Below the pieces are notes generated by a model. The model did no database searches and was not told where the DNA came from. It saw nothing but the letters and a program-made list of their open reading frames with translations. From Thermoflexus hugenholtzii (lineage in GTDB: Bacteria > Chloroflexota > Anaerolineae > Thermoflexales > Thermoflexaceae): a stretch of 64,000 nucleotides of DNA. A program made the translations under genes and the position numbers. Positions within the stretch are counted from its first letter, which is position 1; each line of letters starts with the position of its first letter. The stretch is from NCBI RefSeq assembly GCF_018771565.1, contig NZ_CP076326.1, positions 806,001 to 870,000 on the forward strand, read 5' to 3'. Positions 26,193 through 34,114 of the stretch are shown here, piece by piece.

Positions 26193-26208
26193 GGTGACAA
26201 AGATCACC
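26193..26208. promoter_or_regulatory. Crp/Fnr-type operator upstream of nirK (distal)
   Basis: GGTGA-CAAAGA-TCACC, a perfect 5-bp-arm inverted repeat with 6-bp centre, 125 bp upstream of the nirK start. Confidence 0.6.
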
Positions 26209-26246
26209 CCGAAGCGATGCGTCTCGGTCGTCCCTCTAAGCGGACT

Positions 26247-27329
26247 CTAAGCGGAATTTGGAGAAGGCGCGCGGCGTCCGGCCCGGAGGGCTCGGGCGAT
26301 GAGGAGCAGGAAGATCAGGATGGCCAGGCCGTTCAGCAGCCCGCCGACCCGCCGGGCGTCCGGCCATCCGCCGAGATCCCCGCTGAGGCGGAGCAGGAGC
26401 GAGAGGTGGAGGACTGCGAGGGGGAAGTAGAAGGCGACGGAGAAGGGGAGGCGCACCCGCAACACAGCCGGGAAGATGATCAGGGCGTGGCCGAAGATCA
26501 TCGAGAACACGAAGCCGATAAGGAGGGCGTGCACCCGGGCATCGTAAAGAGGCCCCGCTATCGCCTCACCGGGGAGCCACTCCAGGGCTCCACCGATCCC
26601 CAGCCAGACATAGCCGGCCAGCATGCACACCGCCACGTAGCGGACCAGGCCATGCTGGCGGACGGTGCGCCGGGCGATGTCGTAGCGGGCCAGCCAGGCG
26701 GCCAGGATCAGCCATCCCAGCCCCAGCGCCCGCCGGCCCCACGCCGGCTGGATCTCCCCCAGCGCCAGCCCCAGCAGAACCCATGCCAGGCCGGCACCGA
26801 ACAGACCCACCATCCCGCGTCCGCGGGGGATCAGGCGGGCCAGCTCCAGCCGCTCCCCGAAAATGGTCAGCACCAGGAAAGCGGTCCACCATGGGACAGC
26901 GGCGGCGAGGGTCCCGCGGACGAGCCAGACCGCCTGGCCGATGCCCCACAGCGCCGCCCCGATCCCCAGCACCCGGAAGGAGGGATCGGGATGCCGGCGG
27001 GCCGCATCGCCGAAGAAGAGGGTGAGGACGATGGCGCTGCCCAGGAACAGAAAGGCGCTTCCAGCCATCGGACGGCCCAGGAGCAGGGTGAGGCTGCCCA
27101 GGGCGGCCAGAAGGGGAGCCGCCCAGGACCAGCGGGGGCCGACGACCGCCCGTTCCAGGGCGATCAGGGTGCCCAGGAACCCGGAGATCATCAGCGCCCC
27201 ATGCGCGCCCGGCCAGGCCGGGTTCGGCCGGGGGAAGGCCCACCCGATCCGGATCCACCCGGCCCAAATCCCCACCCCCAGGGAGAGGAGCGCCACGAGC
27301 ATCAGTGGGAACCGCATCCGCAGCGGCAT
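26247..27329 (-). CDS. NnrS-like polytopic membrane protein
   Basis: 360 residues and about ten to twelve hydrophobic helices. Conserved-looking histidine motifs HGALMISGFLGTLIALER and VHALLIGFVFSMIFGHALI resemble NnrS, a heme- and copper-containing membrane protein tied to nitric-oxide stress and denitrification. It sits directly upstream of nirK on the same strand, supporting that role. The family call is from pattern and context; a related but unnamed membrane family is the alternative. The start at 27329 is followed at once by a hydrophobic helix. Confidence 0.62.
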   Translation of the reverse strand: MPLRMRFPLMLVALLSLGVGIWAGWIRIGWAFPRPNPAWPGAHGALMISGFLGTLIALERAVVGPRWSWAAPLLAALGSLTLLLGRPMAGSAFLFLGSAIVLTLFFGDAARRHPDPSFRVLGIGAALWGIGQAVWLVRGTLAAAVPWWTAFLVLTIFGERLELARLIPRGRGMVGLFGAGLAWVLLGLALGEIQPAWGRRALGLGWLILAAWLARYDIARRTVRQHGLVRYVAVCMLAGYVWLGIGGALEWLPGEAIAGPLYDARVHALLIGFVFSMIFGHALIIFPAVLRVRLPFSVAFYFPLAVLHLSLLLRLSGDLGGWPDARRVGGLLNGLAILIFLLLIARALRAGRRAPSPNSA

Positions 27330-27420
27330 CCTGACTCTTCACCCGGGATCAAATCTGAGAAGCTTGCCGTCTCCGGAAGCACGGTCGCGCTGATGTTTTA
27401 CCTCCGATCGGCGGAGCCCG

Positions 27421-27438
27421 CTTTGCGCGCGCGCAAAG
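27421..27438. promoter_or_regulatory. Perfect 18-bp palindrome in the nnrS-like / ndh divergent region
   Basis: CTTTGCGCGCGCGCAAAG, between the divergently transcribed NnrS-like gene (start 27329) and ndh (start 27484), 45 bp before the ndh ATG. A good operator candidate; no known consensus is assigned. Confidence 0.5.
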
Positions 27439-27483
27439 AGGCTCAGGATCCGACCGATCAGAATTCCGGAAGGGAGGTCATCC

Positions 27484-28746
27484 ATGGGAAAGCGCAGGCG
27501 GCCACGGATCGTGGTGGTGGGGGCAGGGTTCGGCGGGTTGTGGGCCGTGCGGACCCTGGCCTTTGAACCGGTGGAGGTGCTGCTGGTGGACCGTCGGAAC
27601 CACCACACGTTTTTCCCCTTGCTCTATCAGGTGGCGGCCGCCGAGATCGAGCCCGAGGCCATCGCTTTTCCCATCCGGGGGCTCCTGCGGCGTTTCCCCA
27701 ATGTGGGCTTCGAGATGGCGGAGGTGCAGGGGATCGACCTGACGGCCCGCCGGCTGGAGACCGATGGCCCACCCATCGATTACGACTTCCTGATCCTGGC
27801 TCCGGGGAGCCTGGCGCACACCTTCGGCGTTCCGGGAGTCGCCGAGCACGCCTTCTTCCTCAAAGACCTGGATCAGGCCGTCGCTCTGCGCAACCATATC
27901 CTGTCGGCTTTCGAGCGGGCGGCCCGGGAGCCGGATCCGCTCCGCCAGCGGCGTCTGCTGACCTTCGTGATCGTGGGCGGCGGCCCCACCGGCGTGGAGT
28001 TCGCGGGGGCCCTCGCTGAGCTCATCGCGCGCCCGCTGCGCCGGGATTTCCCCACCCTGGACTTCCGGGAGGTCCGCGTGCTCCTCCTCGAGGCGATGGA
28101 GGAGGTGCTCCCCGGGTTGCCGGCGGTCCTTTCCACCTATGCGCGGGAGCGGCTTCGTCATTTGGGCGTAGAAGTGCGGCGGCGCGCTCCCGTGGCCGCG
28201 GTGGGACCCGATTGGGTGCGCCTGCAGGATGGGGAAGAAATCGAGACGGCAACTGTGGTATGGACGGCCGGCGTGCGCGGGCATCCCCTGGGGGCAGCCC
28301 TGGGGCTTCCCCTTGGGCCAGGGGGGCGGGCACTGGTGACCCCCACCCTCCAGGTGCCCGGTCATCCAGAGATCTACGTGGTGGGAGATCTGGCGCTCCC
28401 GGAAGGGCCGGGGAAGCTGCCTATGGTCGCGCCGGTGGCCATCCAGCAAGGAACCCTCGCAGCGCGGAACATCCTGCGCGCCCTGAAGGGCCGCCCGCCA
28501 TTGCCCTTCCGTTATCGGGATCCGGGGACCCTGGTGACCATCGGGCGGAACGCCGCCGTCGCCCATGTGTTCGGGCGCGCCTTCACCGGCTTCGCGGCCT
28601 GGTTGCTCTGGCTGGGGGTTCACCTCATCCGCCTGATCGGGATGCGGAACCGTCTGGTGGTGCTCTCCGGCTGGGCATGGGATTATCTGTTCTACGAACG
28701 GGCGGTGCGCCTGATCCTCCCCTCGCCGCCCGTAAGGGGCAAATAG
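27484..28746 (+). CDS. ndh: Type II NADH:quinone oxidoreductase (NDH-2)
   Basis: 420-residue peripheral membrane flavoprotein that passes electrons from NADH to quinone without pumping protons. FAD-binding [13 protein letters not shown] at the N terminus, NADH-binding [19 protein letters not shown] near 160, FAD motif [12 protein letters not shown] near 300, and a C-terminal amphipathic region ([20 protein letters not shown]) that anchors to the membrane. GGAAGGGAGGTC precedes the ATG. Diverges from the NnrS-like/nirK genes, so it may feed electrons to the quinone pool during nitrite respiration; that link is inference. Confidence 0.93.
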   Translation: MGKRRRPRIVVVGAGFGGLWAVRTLAFEPVEVLLVDRRNHHTFFPLLYQVAAAEIEPEAIAFPIRGLLRRFPNVGFEMAEVQGIDLTARRLETDGPPIDYDFLILAPGSLAHTFGVPGVAEHAFFLKDLDQAVALRNHILSAFERAAREPDPLRQRRLLTFVIVGGGPTGVEFAGALAELIARPLRRDFPTLDFREVRVLLLEAMEEVLPGLPAVLSTYARERLRHLGVEVRRRAPVAAVGPDWVRLQDGEEIETATVVWTAGVRGHPLGAALGLPLGPGGRALVTPTLQVPGHPEIYVVGDLALPEGPGKLPMVAPVAIQQGTLAARNILRALKGRPPLPFRYRDPGTLVTIGRNAAVAHVFGRAFTGFAAWLLWLGVHLIRLIGMRNRLVVLSGWAWDYLFYERAVRLILPSPPVRGK

Positions 28747-28778
28747 CGCTCGAGGGTCAGCTCAAGCGAGCGAGGGCG

Positions 28779-29165
28779 TTATAGGCCTGAGGCCTGGAGC
28801 GAAGGATCTTTGGGTTCTTTCAGCTTCTCCTCGAGGAACTCCCGGAGGGCCACCGCGTTGTTGTGGGAGGTGTCCCGGGCGCTGAAGAGCAGGGTGATGT
28901 TGCCGACGCGGGCGGCCTCCAGCAACGGCCGCCAGGCTTCGGGATGGGCCTCCAGCTCCGCGAAGTAGCGCCTCCGGAACTCCTCCCACTTCCGGGGATC
29001 GTGGCCGAACCACCGCCGCAGCCGGTCGCTGGGCGCCACCTCCCGCAGCCAGCCGTCCATCCGCAGGGCCTCCTTCTTGATCCCTCGCGGCCACAGCCGC
29101 TCCACCAGGAACCGCCTCCCGTCGTCCGGCTCCACTGGATCGTAGACCCGCTTGACTTTGATCAT
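28779..29165 (-). CDS. DUF488 (YeaO-like) protein
   Basis: 128 residues. Family pattern: VKRVYDPVEPDDGRRFLVERLWPRG, then WLREVAPSDRLRRWFGHDP, F..RY..EL, and LLFSARDTSHNNAVALREFL. DUF488 proteins are small cytoplasmic proteins of unknown function, with hints of nucleotide or stress links. Last gene of the minus-strand run from the 31.9-kb membrane gene through alkA, so it may be co-transcribed with DNA repair. Confidence 0.85.
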   Translation of the reverse strand: MIKVKRVYDPVEPDDGRRFLVERLWPRGIKKEALRMDGWLREVAPSDRLRRWFGHDPRKWEEFRRRYFAELEAHPEAWRPLLEAARVGNITLLFSARDTSHNNAVALREFLEEKLKEPKDPSLQASGL

Positions 29166-29205
29166 CGCCCCTCCTCGGTGGGGATGTGCAGTTCCTTGAA
29201 GTTGT

Positions 29206-30135
29206 TTATCGTTTTTCCAGAATCCCTTGTTCGTCCAGATGCTTCAGGAGAAGGTGAAAGTAAACCAGCCCGGCGTAAGGGTGCCAGGGCTTCAAGGCGT
29301 TCCGTACCTGCTGGGCATCCAGCGGTCGGCGGCGTCCCAGCCAGCGCCGGAGGTGGTTTCGGGCCCCGACGTCGTCGGCCGGGAAGATGTGCAGCCGACC
29401 CATCCCCCGCAACAGCACATACTCCGCGCTCCAGCGCCCAACCCCGTGCAGCCCCTGCAATCGGGCTATCGCCTCTGCGTCGGGCAACGATCCCCACGAC
29501 TCGGGATGGATGGCCCCCGCGGCGGTCATCTCCGCGAGGGTGAGGATCGCCCGAGCCTTCTGCCGGCTGAAGCCGAGGGCCCGTAACGCCTCAAGGGAAC
29601 GCCCCGCCAGGTCCTCCGCTCCTGGGAACGCCGGCGGAGCCTCCGGGTCCTCCTCTACGCGACGTCCGAAGGCCTCGGCCAGGCGGTTGATCAGACGGAT
29701 CCCCAGGGCGAGGGTGACCTGCTGACAGGCGATGGCGTTGATCAGGGCTTCGAACACGGTGGGGAACCGCGGGGGCCGCATCCCCCGGAACCGGAGGGCC
29801 CAGGGACCCAAGCGGGCGTCTCCCTTCACGTGGCGGTAGAACCCGGAGAGGTCCACGGAGAGCCCGAGCAGATGGTCGAGAGCCCGGACGGCCTCCTCCA
29901 CCACTCCCTCGGGGAGCGAAGGGGCAGTCAAGCCGACGCGAAGGCGCGGTGAATCCGGCGAGCCCTCCATCTGCACCGCCAAGCTGATCGGAATCCCAGC
30001 AGCCAGCACAGTGCGACGGTAGGTCCGGCCGTCCCAGCGATCGACCTGGTTCTCCGGCCGCCGACGCAGGGCCCAGACTGTAAAATCCAGACGGAACGGC
30101 GGGTGTGGCTTCAGCCATAGCGTCCGCGTCGGCAT
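29206..30135 (-). CDS. DNA-3-methyladenine glycosylase II (AlkA-like, HhH-GPD)
   Basis: 309 residues. Removes alkylated bases from DNA. N-terminal AlkA_N-like beta region (to about 120), then the HhH-GPD fold: ALINAIACQQVTLALGIRLINRL, hairpin LQGLHGVGRWSAEYVLLRG, and the catalytic Asp in IFPADDVGARN. The C terminus (LKPWHPYAGLVYFHLLLKHL) is also typical. No Fe-S cysteines, as in AlkA. ATG 30135; the preceding small gene ends 4 bp away, so they share an operon. Confidence 0.9.
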   Translation of the reverse strand: MPTRTLWLKPHPPFRLDFTVWALRRRPENQVDRWDGRTYRRTVLAAGIPISLAVQMEGSPDSPRLRVGLTAPSLPEGVVEEAVRALDHLLGLSVDLSGFYRHVKGDARLGPWALRFRGMRPPRFPTVFEALINAIACQQVTLALGIRLINRLAEAFGRRVEEDPEAPPAFPGAEDLAGRSLEALRALGFSRQKARAILTLAEMTAAGAIHPESWGSLPDAEAIARLQGLHGVGRWSAEYVLLRGMGRLHIFPADDVGARNHLRRWLGRRRPLDAQQVRNALKPWHPYAGLVYFHLLLKHLDEQGILEKR

Positions 30136-30139
30136 CCTA

Positions 30140-30364
30140 TTACGTCCCTCCCTCCACCGCGAGCCGCCGCAGCGCCCCCGGGGGGATCCCCAGCTGCTCC
30201 GCCGCGCACGGGAGGCAATACGCCGCCTCGCGGCCGTGCGCATCGATCAGAGTGAAGCGGTAACGCCGTCGCACCCGTGGCCGTCGGCCTGGCGGATCGC
30301 ACGCCTCGCAGGCGAAGGTCTGGGGGGGTTCCAGACGCTCCGCGCGAAGCAAGCGCGGCGCCAT
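30140..30364 (-). CDS. Small hypothetical protein with two cysteine pairs
   Basis: 74 residues, Arg-rich, with CEAC near the middle and CLPC toward the end, spaced like a zinc-ribbon. Not assignable to a named family. ATG 30364 is preceded by GGAGGAGAGG. It sits between the 82-residue DUF1858/ScdA-like gene and alkA, within the same short-spaced operon. Zinc binding is inferred only from the cysteines. Confidence 0.6.
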   Translation of the reverse strand: MAPRLLRAERLEPPQTFACEACDPPGRRPRVRRRYRFTLIDAHGREAAYCLPCAAEQLGIPPGALRRLAVEGGT

Positions 30365-30414
30365 CCTCTCCTCCTGGGCGGAAAATCCAGCGGTTCCATC
30401 CACCTGGGGGCTCT

Positions 30415-30663
30415 TCAGGCCGTCACAGGATGCGCCCGCTCTGTCCAGCGGGCGATCAGCCGGGAGAGGACCTCCTCCAGGTCGAACCCGCAGATCGCGG
30501 CCGCGTCCTCCAGGGTTTCCTCCATCTCCTTCGTGCATGTTACCTCGATTTCATAGATCCCCTGTTCCTCCAGGATCGCCGCCGCCTCCGAATCCTGATC
30601 CAGGAGCTCCCGCATCGTCATCCGCAGCAACCGCTCCCGAAGCTCACGTTCTTCTTCTGTCAT
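30415..30663 (-). CDS. Small acidic protein resembling DUF1858/ScdA N-terminal domains
   Basis: 82 residues. The layout LLDQDSEAAAILEEQGI ... CTKEMEETLEDAAAICGFDLEEVLSRL mirrors the short helical DUF1858/ScdA_N fold (target-organism, Cys, 'tLeeAa...g.d.eevl'). Its start overlaps the stop of the upstream polytopic membrane gene by 4 bp (ATGA), so translation is coupled. ScdA-type proteins repair nitrosatively damaged iron centres; a linked role here is inferred from resemblance and neighbours. Confidence 0.65.
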   Translation of the reverse strand: MTEEERELRERLLRMTMRELLDQDSEAAAILEEQGIYEIEVTCTKEMEETLEDAAAICGFDLEEVLSRLIARWTERAHPVTA

Positions 30664-31934
30664 GGTTTCCCTCCCTTAAAGTCTTGAAGTGGCTCAGGGG
30701 AATGTGAAAGGGGTCGGTGGGATGCGCGCTTCGCAGGCCGGAGGAGCTGCCCCAGCATCCCAAGGGCTACGAGGGTCGGGAGCATGGCCCCGATCCACGC
30801 GCCTGCGATCGTCCATGGCCCGCCCCATCGGGATGGCCAGAGGCCGGTGACCGGGATCAGGGTGACCAGCAGGATGAGAACGGCCCCCTCCATCGCCCGA
30901 AGCCATGGGACAGCCTTCGTCCCCCAGGCTTGAGCGGCTGCGGCCATCAGGCCCAGGGAGGCAAACCCCAGGAGCAACAGATGGAGGTAAAGGATGCGAA
31001 GCTCCTGCTTCAAGGCCCATGCGCCGATGGCGGGCACAGCGAACGCCAATCCGGACAGCGCGCGTAGCCCCAGAAACGCCAGCGGGATCCGCCATTCCGG
31101 GCCGGCATGAGGAAGCAGCGCCCATGGGAGGGCCAGGAGGGCGGCGGCGACCATGCCTCCGCTGATCCCGCCCAGGATCCGAAGGGCCAGCGGGGTCACC
31201 GCCGGGGGGATCGTCAGCAGAAAAGTTCCCGGAGCTCCCAACAGGAGGGCCCACCATGCCCATCGAGGGAGGCGTTGCATCCCCTCCGGGTTCACCGCGC
31301 CGGCCAGGCCGATGAGGGCAGGGGTCAACCATCCATCGGCGAAGAGATTCAGGAAAAAGTGGACGGTGGCCTCAGACCAGAACGGATCCCCTCCACGGAT
31401 GAAGGCCAGGGCGGCTCGCCCCCAGGCGCCCAGGGATGAGAGAAGCAGGAAGAACACCGCAAGGTCCCACCACGGGCGGCTGGGATGATGGATCCTGCGG
31501 GTTGCCGCGAAGTAAGCGCCCCCGTAAGCATACCAGACCAGGATGTTTAGGCCTGCGACCATCGTGGCGAGCGGGAGCCGTCGCCCGGCCCATTCCAGCG
31601 GCTGATAGCCGAGGAGCAGGAAAGGAGGGTAGGCCAGCAGGCCCAGCAGCAGCGCGATGCGGGGGATCCACCTCATCGCCCCCGGGGTCTTCCGGCCGGT
31701 GAGATGCTCCGCCATCAGGGCCATCAGCGCAGGGGTTACCCATCCGAAATACATCAAGTGGGAGTGAGCATGCCGGACATTCCCCAGTGTGAGCGGGGCA
31801 GGAAGCCCTGCCAGCACCCCGTAGCGGAACAGCGCTCCGGTGGCCGCGGCCAGGACGAAGCATCCCAGCGCCCCGATCCAGACCCCGGGCGGCCGGCGCT
31901 CCAGCTGACCCTTTCGGAAGGTCCCAGCGCCCAT
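30660..31934 (-). CDS. Polytopic membrane protein, heme-copper-oxidase-like / NnrS-related
   Basis: 424 residues, about twelve hydrophobic helices. An early histidine cluster RHAHSHLMYFGWVTPALMALM, then VHFFLNLFADGWLTPALIG and LYLHLLLLGFASLG, recalls the histidine-bearing helices of heme-copper oxidase or NO-reductase-like subunits. No exact family is recognised. ATG 31934 (GGGGAAAC upstream) is preferred over the long N-terminal extension. Coupled by a 4-bp overlap to the ScdA-like small gene. Placement between hemerythrins and the DUF1858-type gene points to NO or O2 handling. Confidence 0.6.
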   Translation of the reverse strand: MGAGTFRKGQLERRPPGVWIGALGCFVLAAATGALFRYGVLAGLPAPLTLGNVRHAHSHLMYFGWVTPALMALMAEHLTGRKTPGAMRWIPRIALLLGLLAYPPFLLLGYQPLEWAGRRLPLATMVAGLNILVWYAYGGAYFAATRRIHHPSRPWWDLAVFFLLLSSLGAWGRAALAFIRGGDPFWSEATVHFFLNLFADGWLTPALIGLAGAVNPEGMQRLPRWAWWALLLGAPGTFLLTIPPAVTPLALRILGGISGGMVAAALLALPWALLPHAGPEWRIPLAFLGLRALSGLAFAVPAIGAWALKQELRILYLHLLLLGFASLGLMAAAAQAWGTKAVPWLRAMEGAVLILLVTLIPVTGLWPSRWGGPWTIAGAWIGAMLPTLVALGMLGQLLRPAKRASHRPLSHSPEPLQDFKGGKP

Positions 31935-31971
31935 TATTGTTTCCCCTCCTGGTGATCGTTGGATGGTCGTT

Positions 31972-32712
31972 TCAGCGCCCGCTGGCGCCCGCCTCCCTGC
32001 CCGATGAGGCGATCCGTCCGATGCGCACCCGCCAGACCTCTGGCCCCTGCTCCAGGTAGGCCCACTCGAACTGACCCGGGCGCTCATACTGGAACTGGTA
32101 ATACAGCGGCTTCGGGTCGTGATCGTTGATCAGGATGAAGGCCTCCCCGGGCCGCAACGCCTCGAAGGTCTGAAAGATCAGGGGATGGCGCTGAGGGGGC
32201 GGCACAGACCGAACGTCCAGCTCCTGCACGACCGTGAGGGGCACCTCTTGGCTCTCCCGGTGCATCTCCTCGAACACTCGTTGCTGCTCCTCCTCCGGCA
32301 GCTCGCGTTCGAACAGGGGGAGGTAGACGCGCTCCTCCTTCGTCATGTGCAGACGGAGGATGGCGTAGAGCTCCAGGAGCAGGCGCCGGAGCGAGCGTTC
32401 GGCGCCCGCCCGGCTCTCCGGGTCCATCCCCTCTATCTGCCGGAGGAGGTCCTCGATCTGACGGACGTAGCCTTCAATGAACGCGTGGTCCACCCGCATG
32501 GTCGCCGTCGCCTGACCGTGCCGGTGGAGCAGCGGCTCCACCGCGGGATAAAGGGCCCGTTCCTCTCCTCGCGCGTGGGGGAGCAGCTCCTGCCGGAGAA
32601 AGTCCCGCAGGCTCCTCAGCTCCTCCCATGAGAACGCTGGACCCTCCACATACGCCGCCAGATATTCCAGCAGCATGCGGTGATGCTCCCGAAAGGCCTC
32701 TCCCACGCCCAT
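31972..32712 (-). CDS. Hemerythrin-DUF2249 fusion protein
   Basis: 246 residues. N-terminal hemerythrin HHE domain (about 5-145): iron-ligand histidines in FREHHRML, LPHARGEER, RVDHAFIEG and LRLHMTKEER, each followed by acidic residues. C-terminal DUF2249 domain (about 165-235): ELDVRSVPPPQRHPLIFQTFEAL, GEAFILINDHDPKPLYYQF. Both domains are widespread in nitric-oxide detoxification and denitrification loci. ATG 32712 has GGAGG six bases upstream; an in-frame ATG at 32760 is weaker. Diverges from the second hemerythrin across two FNR-like boxes. Confidence 0.88.
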   Translation of the reverse strand: MGVGEAFREHHRMLLEYLAAYVEGPAFSWEELRSLRDFLRQELLPHARGEERALYPAVEPLLHRHGQATATMRVDHAFIEGYVRQIEDLLRQIEGMDPESRAGAERSLRRLLLELYAILRLHMTKEERVYLPLFERELPEEEQQRVFEEMHRESQEVPLTVVQELDVRSVPPPQRHPLIFQTFEALRPGEAFILINDHDPKPLYYQFQYERPGQFEWAYLEQGPEVWRVRIGRIASSGREAGASGR

Positions 32713-32772
32713 CGTCGGCCTCCTGCCCTTGGATTCCGGATCCCACTTTAGGTCGGCCATGTCAGCTCGACC

Positions 32773-32786
32773 TTGTTCCAGGTCAA
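32773..32786. promoter_or_regulatory. FNR/DNR-like box 1 between divergent hemerythrin genes
   Basis: TTGTTCCAGGTCAA matches 8 of 10 fixed positions of TTGAT-N4-ATCAA. Only 61 bp upstream of the hemerythrin-DUF2249 start. Confidence 0.5.
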
Positions 32787-32796
32787 GCTGCGGCCT

Positions 32797-32810
32797 TTGA
32801 TCCGGCACAA
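32797..32810. promoter_or_regulatory. FNR/DNR-like box 2 between divergent hemerythrin genes
   Basis: TTGATCCGGCACAA also matches 8 of 10 fixed positions of the same consensus and lies 24 bp (centre to centre) from box 1. Two such sites in a 192-bp gap between related genes favours real operators. Confidence 0.5.
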
Positions 32811-32904
32811 CCCTCGGAACGCATTCAGGCTGGAAGATGAGCGCGGACGACGACGGTTCCGGATGCGAAGCCTGAGGTGCTGAAACCCTTCTCGGAGGTG
32901 AGCG

Positions 32905-33318
32905 ATGGAAGAGGAAGCCCGGATCGCTCGTGCGCTGCGGGCGGAGCATCGGCTGCTGCGGCGGCTGATGGTCCGTATGGCGGACTGGATCGCCAGCGGG
33001 GTCCCTTCCTCGGCGTTGCGGGAGCGGGCCCGCATGCTCTTCGAGGCGCTGGACGATCACGCCCGGTTCGAGGAGGAGGCCCTGTTTGTCCCGATGCGCC
33101 GCCGCTGGCCGGCCGCGCGCCACATCCTGGAGATGATGGAGATCGTCCACGAGGAGGTGCGCGACGTGTTTCGGTGGGCTCTGGAGGCGCCGGATCCACG
33201 AGAGGACCTCTGGACTCTCCTCCAGCTCTCCGAGGAGCATTTCCGCGTGGAGGAGGAGACGGTGTTCCCTCTGGCGGAGAACGAGTCAGCCGATGAGAGC
33301 CCCAGCCCCGGGATTTGA
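32905..33318 (+). CDS. Hemerythrin-like (HHE) protein
   Basis: 137 residues, a single four-helix HHE domain. Candidate di-iron ligands: His in RAEHRLLR, DDHARFEEE, IVHEEV and SEEHFRVEEE with adjacent glutamates. Probably binds O2 or NO. GGAGGTGAGCG precedes the ATG. Diverges from the hemerythrin-DUF2249 gene. A perfectly spaced sigma-70 promoter for the next small gene overlaps its 3' end. Confidence 0.85.
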   Translation: MEEEARIARALRAEHRLLRRLMVRMADWIASGVPSSALRERARMLFEALDDHARFEEEALFVPMRRRWPAARHILEMMEIVHEEVRDVFRWALEAPDPREDLWTLLQLSEEHFRVEEETVFPLAENESADESPSPGI

Positions 33319-33343
33319 CGCCACCGCCCTCGCGGGCTATAAT
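33315..33343 (+). promoter_or_regulatory. Sigma-70 promoter of the small CGC protein gene
   Basis: TTGACG (33315-33320), 17-bp spacer, TATAAT (33338-33343). It begins inside the hemerythrin stop codon, so the following small gene has its own strong promoter. Confidence 0.75.
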
Positions 33344-33380
33344 AGTAGTTGCTTGCATAACTCCTAAAAGGAGGTCCGCC

Positions 33381-33584
33381 ATGTGCCTCTCCTGCGGTTG
33401 CATGGACCCGGATGCCGGGCACGGGGATCCGCGGCATATCACGATGCAGCATCTGGTGGAGGCGGCCCGGGCGGAGGATCTCTCGGTCGAGCAGGTCTGG
33501 CGGAATATGACCGAGACGATGGAACGGGTGCTGCGGGGGGAGATCCGCAGCCGCCACTGGGCCCCCGGCGCGCAGGGTCGTTGA
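33381..33584 (+). CDS. Small MCLSCGC protein (uncharacterised, conserved-looking)
   Basis: 67 residues beginning MCLSCGCMDPDAGHGDPRHIT, then a short helical part. This Cys-rich opening followed by GDPRHIT recalls a small protein family seen in Chloroflexota and Thermus-type bacteria; no function is known to me. Strong AAAAGGAGG ribosome site and a near-consensus promoter imply high expression. The cysteines could bind a metal. Next gene starts 3 bp after its stop. Confidence 0.75.
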   Translation: MCLSCGCMDPDAGHGDPRHITMQHLVEAARAEDLSVEQVWRNMTETMERVLRGEIRSRHWAPGAQGR

Positions 33585-33586
33585 CG

Positions 33587-34093
33587 ATGAAGGGGTTCCG
33601 CGCGGGTTGGAGCGGTGGGCGGATCGGGGGCGGCTGGACGATCCGGGAGGTCCTCCAGGGCAAGCCCCTTGGCCATCCCAGCCATGCCCTCTTCATTCAC
33701 TTCCCGGCAGGGCTATGGCCTGCCGCCCTGGTCTTCGATCTCCTCTCCTGGATCCATCCGGATCCCGCGCTGGTCCGCGCGGCCCTCTACAACATCCTGC
33801 TTGGGCTGGGGCTGGCTCTGCCGGCCATCTTCACCGGCCTGCTGGATTTCCTGCCTACGGTCCCCGGCTCCCGCAAGCGCCGGCTGGGGTGGTGGCATCT
33901 GCTCGTGCAGGGCAGCGCGACCGGTCTGTTCGCCCTGAGCCTGGGGCTTCGGATCCCAGATCCGGGGACGGGGCGCACGCCGGTGCTTCCTCTCGTCCTG
34001 GCCGGGCTGGGGACGGGGCTTCTGCTCCTCGGCAACTATCTCGGCGGGGAGCTGGTCTACCGGCACGGGATGCGGGTGGGGGCTTCCCGATGA
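33587..34093 (+). CDS. DUF2231 membrane protein
   Basis: 168 residues, four hydrophobic helices. The DUF2231 hallmark is GKPLGHPSHALFIHFPAGLW near residue 26, with GLLDFLP and WWHLLVQG later. These histidine-bearing membrane proteins of unknown function often accompany respiratory or cytochrome genes. Only 2 bp separate it from the MCLSCGC gene, so it is in that operon; the TrmB-type regulator follows after 21 bp. Confidence 0.82.
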   Translation: MKGFRAGWSGGRIGGGWTIREVLQGKPLGHPSHALFIHFPAGLWPAALVFDLLSWIHPDPALVRAALYNILLGLGLALPAIFTGLLDFLPTVPGSRKRRLGWWHLLVQGSATGLFALSLGLRIPDPGTGRTPVLPLVLAGLGTGLLLLGNYLGGELVYRHGMRVGASR

Positions 34094-34114
34094 TTTCGAA
34101 GGTGGGGGCTTCGG

